From an uncultured Oscillospiraceae bacterium (lineage in GTDB: Bacteria > Bacillota > Clostridia > Oscillospirales > Acutalibacteraceae): DNA of 7,802 nucleotides. This document shows, piece after piece, positions 6,771 through 7,802 of this stretch. The position numbers and the translations under genes were made by a program. The notes under the pieces were generated by a model. That model was not told the origin of the DNA. It made no database searches and was given only the letters and a program-made list of their open reading frames with translations. The stretch covers positions 1-7,802 of the forward strand of contig UQKB01000039.1 in assembly GCA_900541565.1 (NCBI GenBank). Direction: 5' to 3'. Positions within the stretch are counted from its first letter, which is position 1; each line of letters begins with the position of its first letter.

Positions 6771-6788
6771 CTTAAACGCCGTTTTTTT
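6753..6788 (+). terminator. Possible weak terminator of the apbE-GNAT operon overlapping both stop codons
   Basis: CGTTTA (6758-6763) pairs with TAAACG (6773-6778). Across a 2-nt bulge, AAAAC (6753-6757) pairs with GTTTT (6781-6785), and the T-run reaches 6788. The hairpin spans both stop codons and enters the 3' end of the opposite gene. It is AT-rich, so its efficiency is uncertain. Confidence 0.35.
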
Positions 6789-7698
6789 CCTCTTGCAAAA
6801 ACTGACGGCCCTGAACAATCTGCCTACCTGTAAATTTCCGTTGAATAGCGTTTAAAACACGTTTTTTATCTGCACTCCACAAAGGCGCCAGCAAAAGCCG
6901 CTTTGGCCCGTCACCGGTAAGCCGGTGTATAACCATATCAGGCGGAAGGCGCTCTATACAGTCGCATAAAAGGTCTGTATATTCGTCAAGCGTCATAATA
7001 TTTACACGGCCCTTTGCATATTCCAGCGCAAGGTCCGTGCCTTTCAAAACATGCAAAAGCTGCAGTTTTATGCCATGTGCACCGCTTTTTCCAACGTATG
7101 ATACCGTTTTGAGCATCTGCTCTCTGCTTTCCCCGGGAAGCCCCAGGATAACATGTACAACAACCTGCACGCCAATCTTCATTAGTTCCTGCATGGCAAG
7201 CGCAAAACAAGAAAGCGGGTATCCTCTGCGGATATAATCGGCTGTTTTTTGGTGAATGGTTTGCAGCCCAAGCTCGATAAAGACAGGCTTGGTACGATTT
7301 AAAGCTGCCAGCAGGTCTAATATCTCTTTTTGCAGACAGTCAGGCCTTGTGGCAATAGACAGCGCTACGACCTGTGGGTGCAAAATGGCCTGCCAAAAAT
7401 AACGTTTTAAATGCGATATGTCCGCATAAGTACTGGTGTATGACTGAAAATAAGCTATATAACGCCCTGTGTGGCATTTGCTTTCTACCTTCTTTTTAGC
7501 GTTTTCTATTTGCATTTCTATTGGAAGCGCCGCAGGGGAGGCAAATTCGCCGGAACCGCCTGCGCTGCAAAAAATGCAGCCACGCGTGCCGCATGTTCCG
7601 TCTCTGTTAGGACAGGTGTCTGCACAGCTCAGCGCAAGTTTATAGACCTTGCAGCCGAATTTTTCGGTTAAATATTGATGAAACGAATAATATGCCAT
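6772..7698 (-). CDS. TIGR01212/YhcC-YtqA family radical SAM protein
   Basis: A 308-residue cytoplasmic radical SAM enzyme, close in length to YhcC (E. coli) and YtqA (B. subtilis). The 4Fe-4S cluster ligands are Cys29, Cys41 and Cys44 in the family-specific CPNRDGT...GCIFC motif, followed by SAGGSGEF. Other family blocks are visible: IAYFQSYTSTYA, SIATRPDCL, IELGLQT, GLPGES, LQLLHVLKGT and VIHRLTGDGP. From memory of recent work, the B. subtilis member YtqA (renamed MnmL) acts with the methyltransferase YtqB/MnmM in an alternative route to the wobble modification mnm5s2U34 in tRNA. That role is plausible here but not shown, and no MnmM partner lies in the window. AGGAAGG (7709-7715) precedes the ATG by 10 nt. 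It converges on the GNAT gene and starts about 51 bp from the right terminal repeat. Confidence 0.92.
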   Translation of the reverse strand: MAYYSFHQYLTEKFGCKVYKLALSCADTCPNRDGTCGTRGCIFCSAGGSGEFASPAALPIEMQIENAKKKVESKCHTGRYIAYFQSYTSTYADISHLKRYFWQAILHPQVVALSIATRPDCLQKEILDLLAALNRTKPVFIELGLQTIHQKTADYIRRGYPLSCFALAMQELMKIGVQVVVHVILGLPGESREQMLKTVSYVGKSGAHGIKLQLLHVLKGTDLALEYAKGRVNIMTLDEYTDLLCDCIERLPPDMVIHRLTGDGPKRLLLAPLWSADKKRVLNAIQRKFTGRQIVQGRQFLQEEKNGV

Positions 7699-7708
7699 TA
7701 TTTTCCAG

Positions 7709-7715
7709 CCTTCCT
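7709..7715 (-). promoter_or_regulatory. Ribosome binding site of the radical SAM gene
   Basis: On the minus strand AGGAAGG lies 10 nt before the ATG at 7698-7696. It supports that start, and no earlier in-frame start has a comparable site. Confidence 0.7.
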
Positions 7716-7749
7716 AAAGCGCAGAAGCAGTCAAGCGGTAACATCAATG

Positions 7750-7802
7750 TGTAGGTTTGTCAATGAAGTGTTACAGATTAGGGAAAGAAAAAAGGACGTG
7801 TT
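7750..7802 (-). repeat. Right arm of the 53-bp terminal inverted repeat
   Basis: The reverse complement is identical to 3-55. The boundary with unique sequence is TGTAG (7750-7754). It runs to the last base of the window, so the full repeat continues outside. TTGACA on the minus strand (7763-7758) points toward the radical SAM gene, but the hexamers 16-18 nt further on (such as TACCGC) are poor -10 boxes. I infer that the body of a repeated element lies to the right. Confidence 0.85.

Noticed and set aside
3..7802. Whole window as a circular element or phage-like unit
   Set aside because: The end repeats are inverted, not direct, so they do not support circularity, and no replication, integration or structural genes are present.
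1..7802. CRISPR arrays, toxin-antitoxin pairs, defence genes or transposases
   Set aside because: I looked on both strands and found no regularly spaced repeats and no open frame with such motifs; the identified genes cover nearly all of the sequence.

Overview
The window looks like a chromosomal piece of a low-to-mid GC Gram-positive bacterium, most likely in the Clostridia and possibly Oscillospiraceae-like. The evidence is sigma-A type promoters with TTGAnn/TATAAT and 17-nt spacers, GGAG-type ribosome binding sites, a TTG start, intrinsic terminators with U-tracts, a tRNA with encoded CCA, a type I dockerin on a Big2/NlpC-P60 secreted protein, and a YhcC/YtqA-family radical SAM protein. 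The taxon is inferred from gene style only.

Layout. Positions 3-55 are one arm of a perfect 53-bp inverted repeat; the other arm is 7750-7802 and runs off the right edge. Next comes a tRNA-Ser(GGA) gene with its own promoter (86-114) and strong terminator (235-285). A 275-bp gap then holds a possible promoter (357-385) and a clear terminator hairpin (446-477). It leads into a P-type Ca2+-transporting ATPase (561-3245, TTG start). A 234-bp gap contains an excellent promoter (3417-3445) overlapped by a sequence that fits the WalR/YycF box consensus exactly. This drives a secreted dockerin-Big2(x3)-NlpC/P60 cell-wall hydrolase (3480-4904), which ends in an 18-bp terminator stem. A second promoter starts an apparent two-gene operon: an ApbE-type FMN transferase lipoprotein (5037-6089) and a GNAT acetyltransferase (6108-6770). 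The minus-strand radical SAM gene (7698-6772) converges on that operon with one base between the two stop codons.

How the genes fit together. Most of the content is housekeeping: serine decoding, calcium efflux, wall remodelling, flavinylation of extracytoplasmic proteins, and probably tRNA wobble modification. I see no defence system, CRISPR array, phage module, transposase or other obvious novel system. The points most worth a second look are the possible WalR control of the hydrolase, its unusual dockerin-first architecture, the hairpin-bearing leader of the Ca2+ pump, and the inverted repeats at both ends. The repeats most simply mean that two copies of a dispersed element flank this piece.
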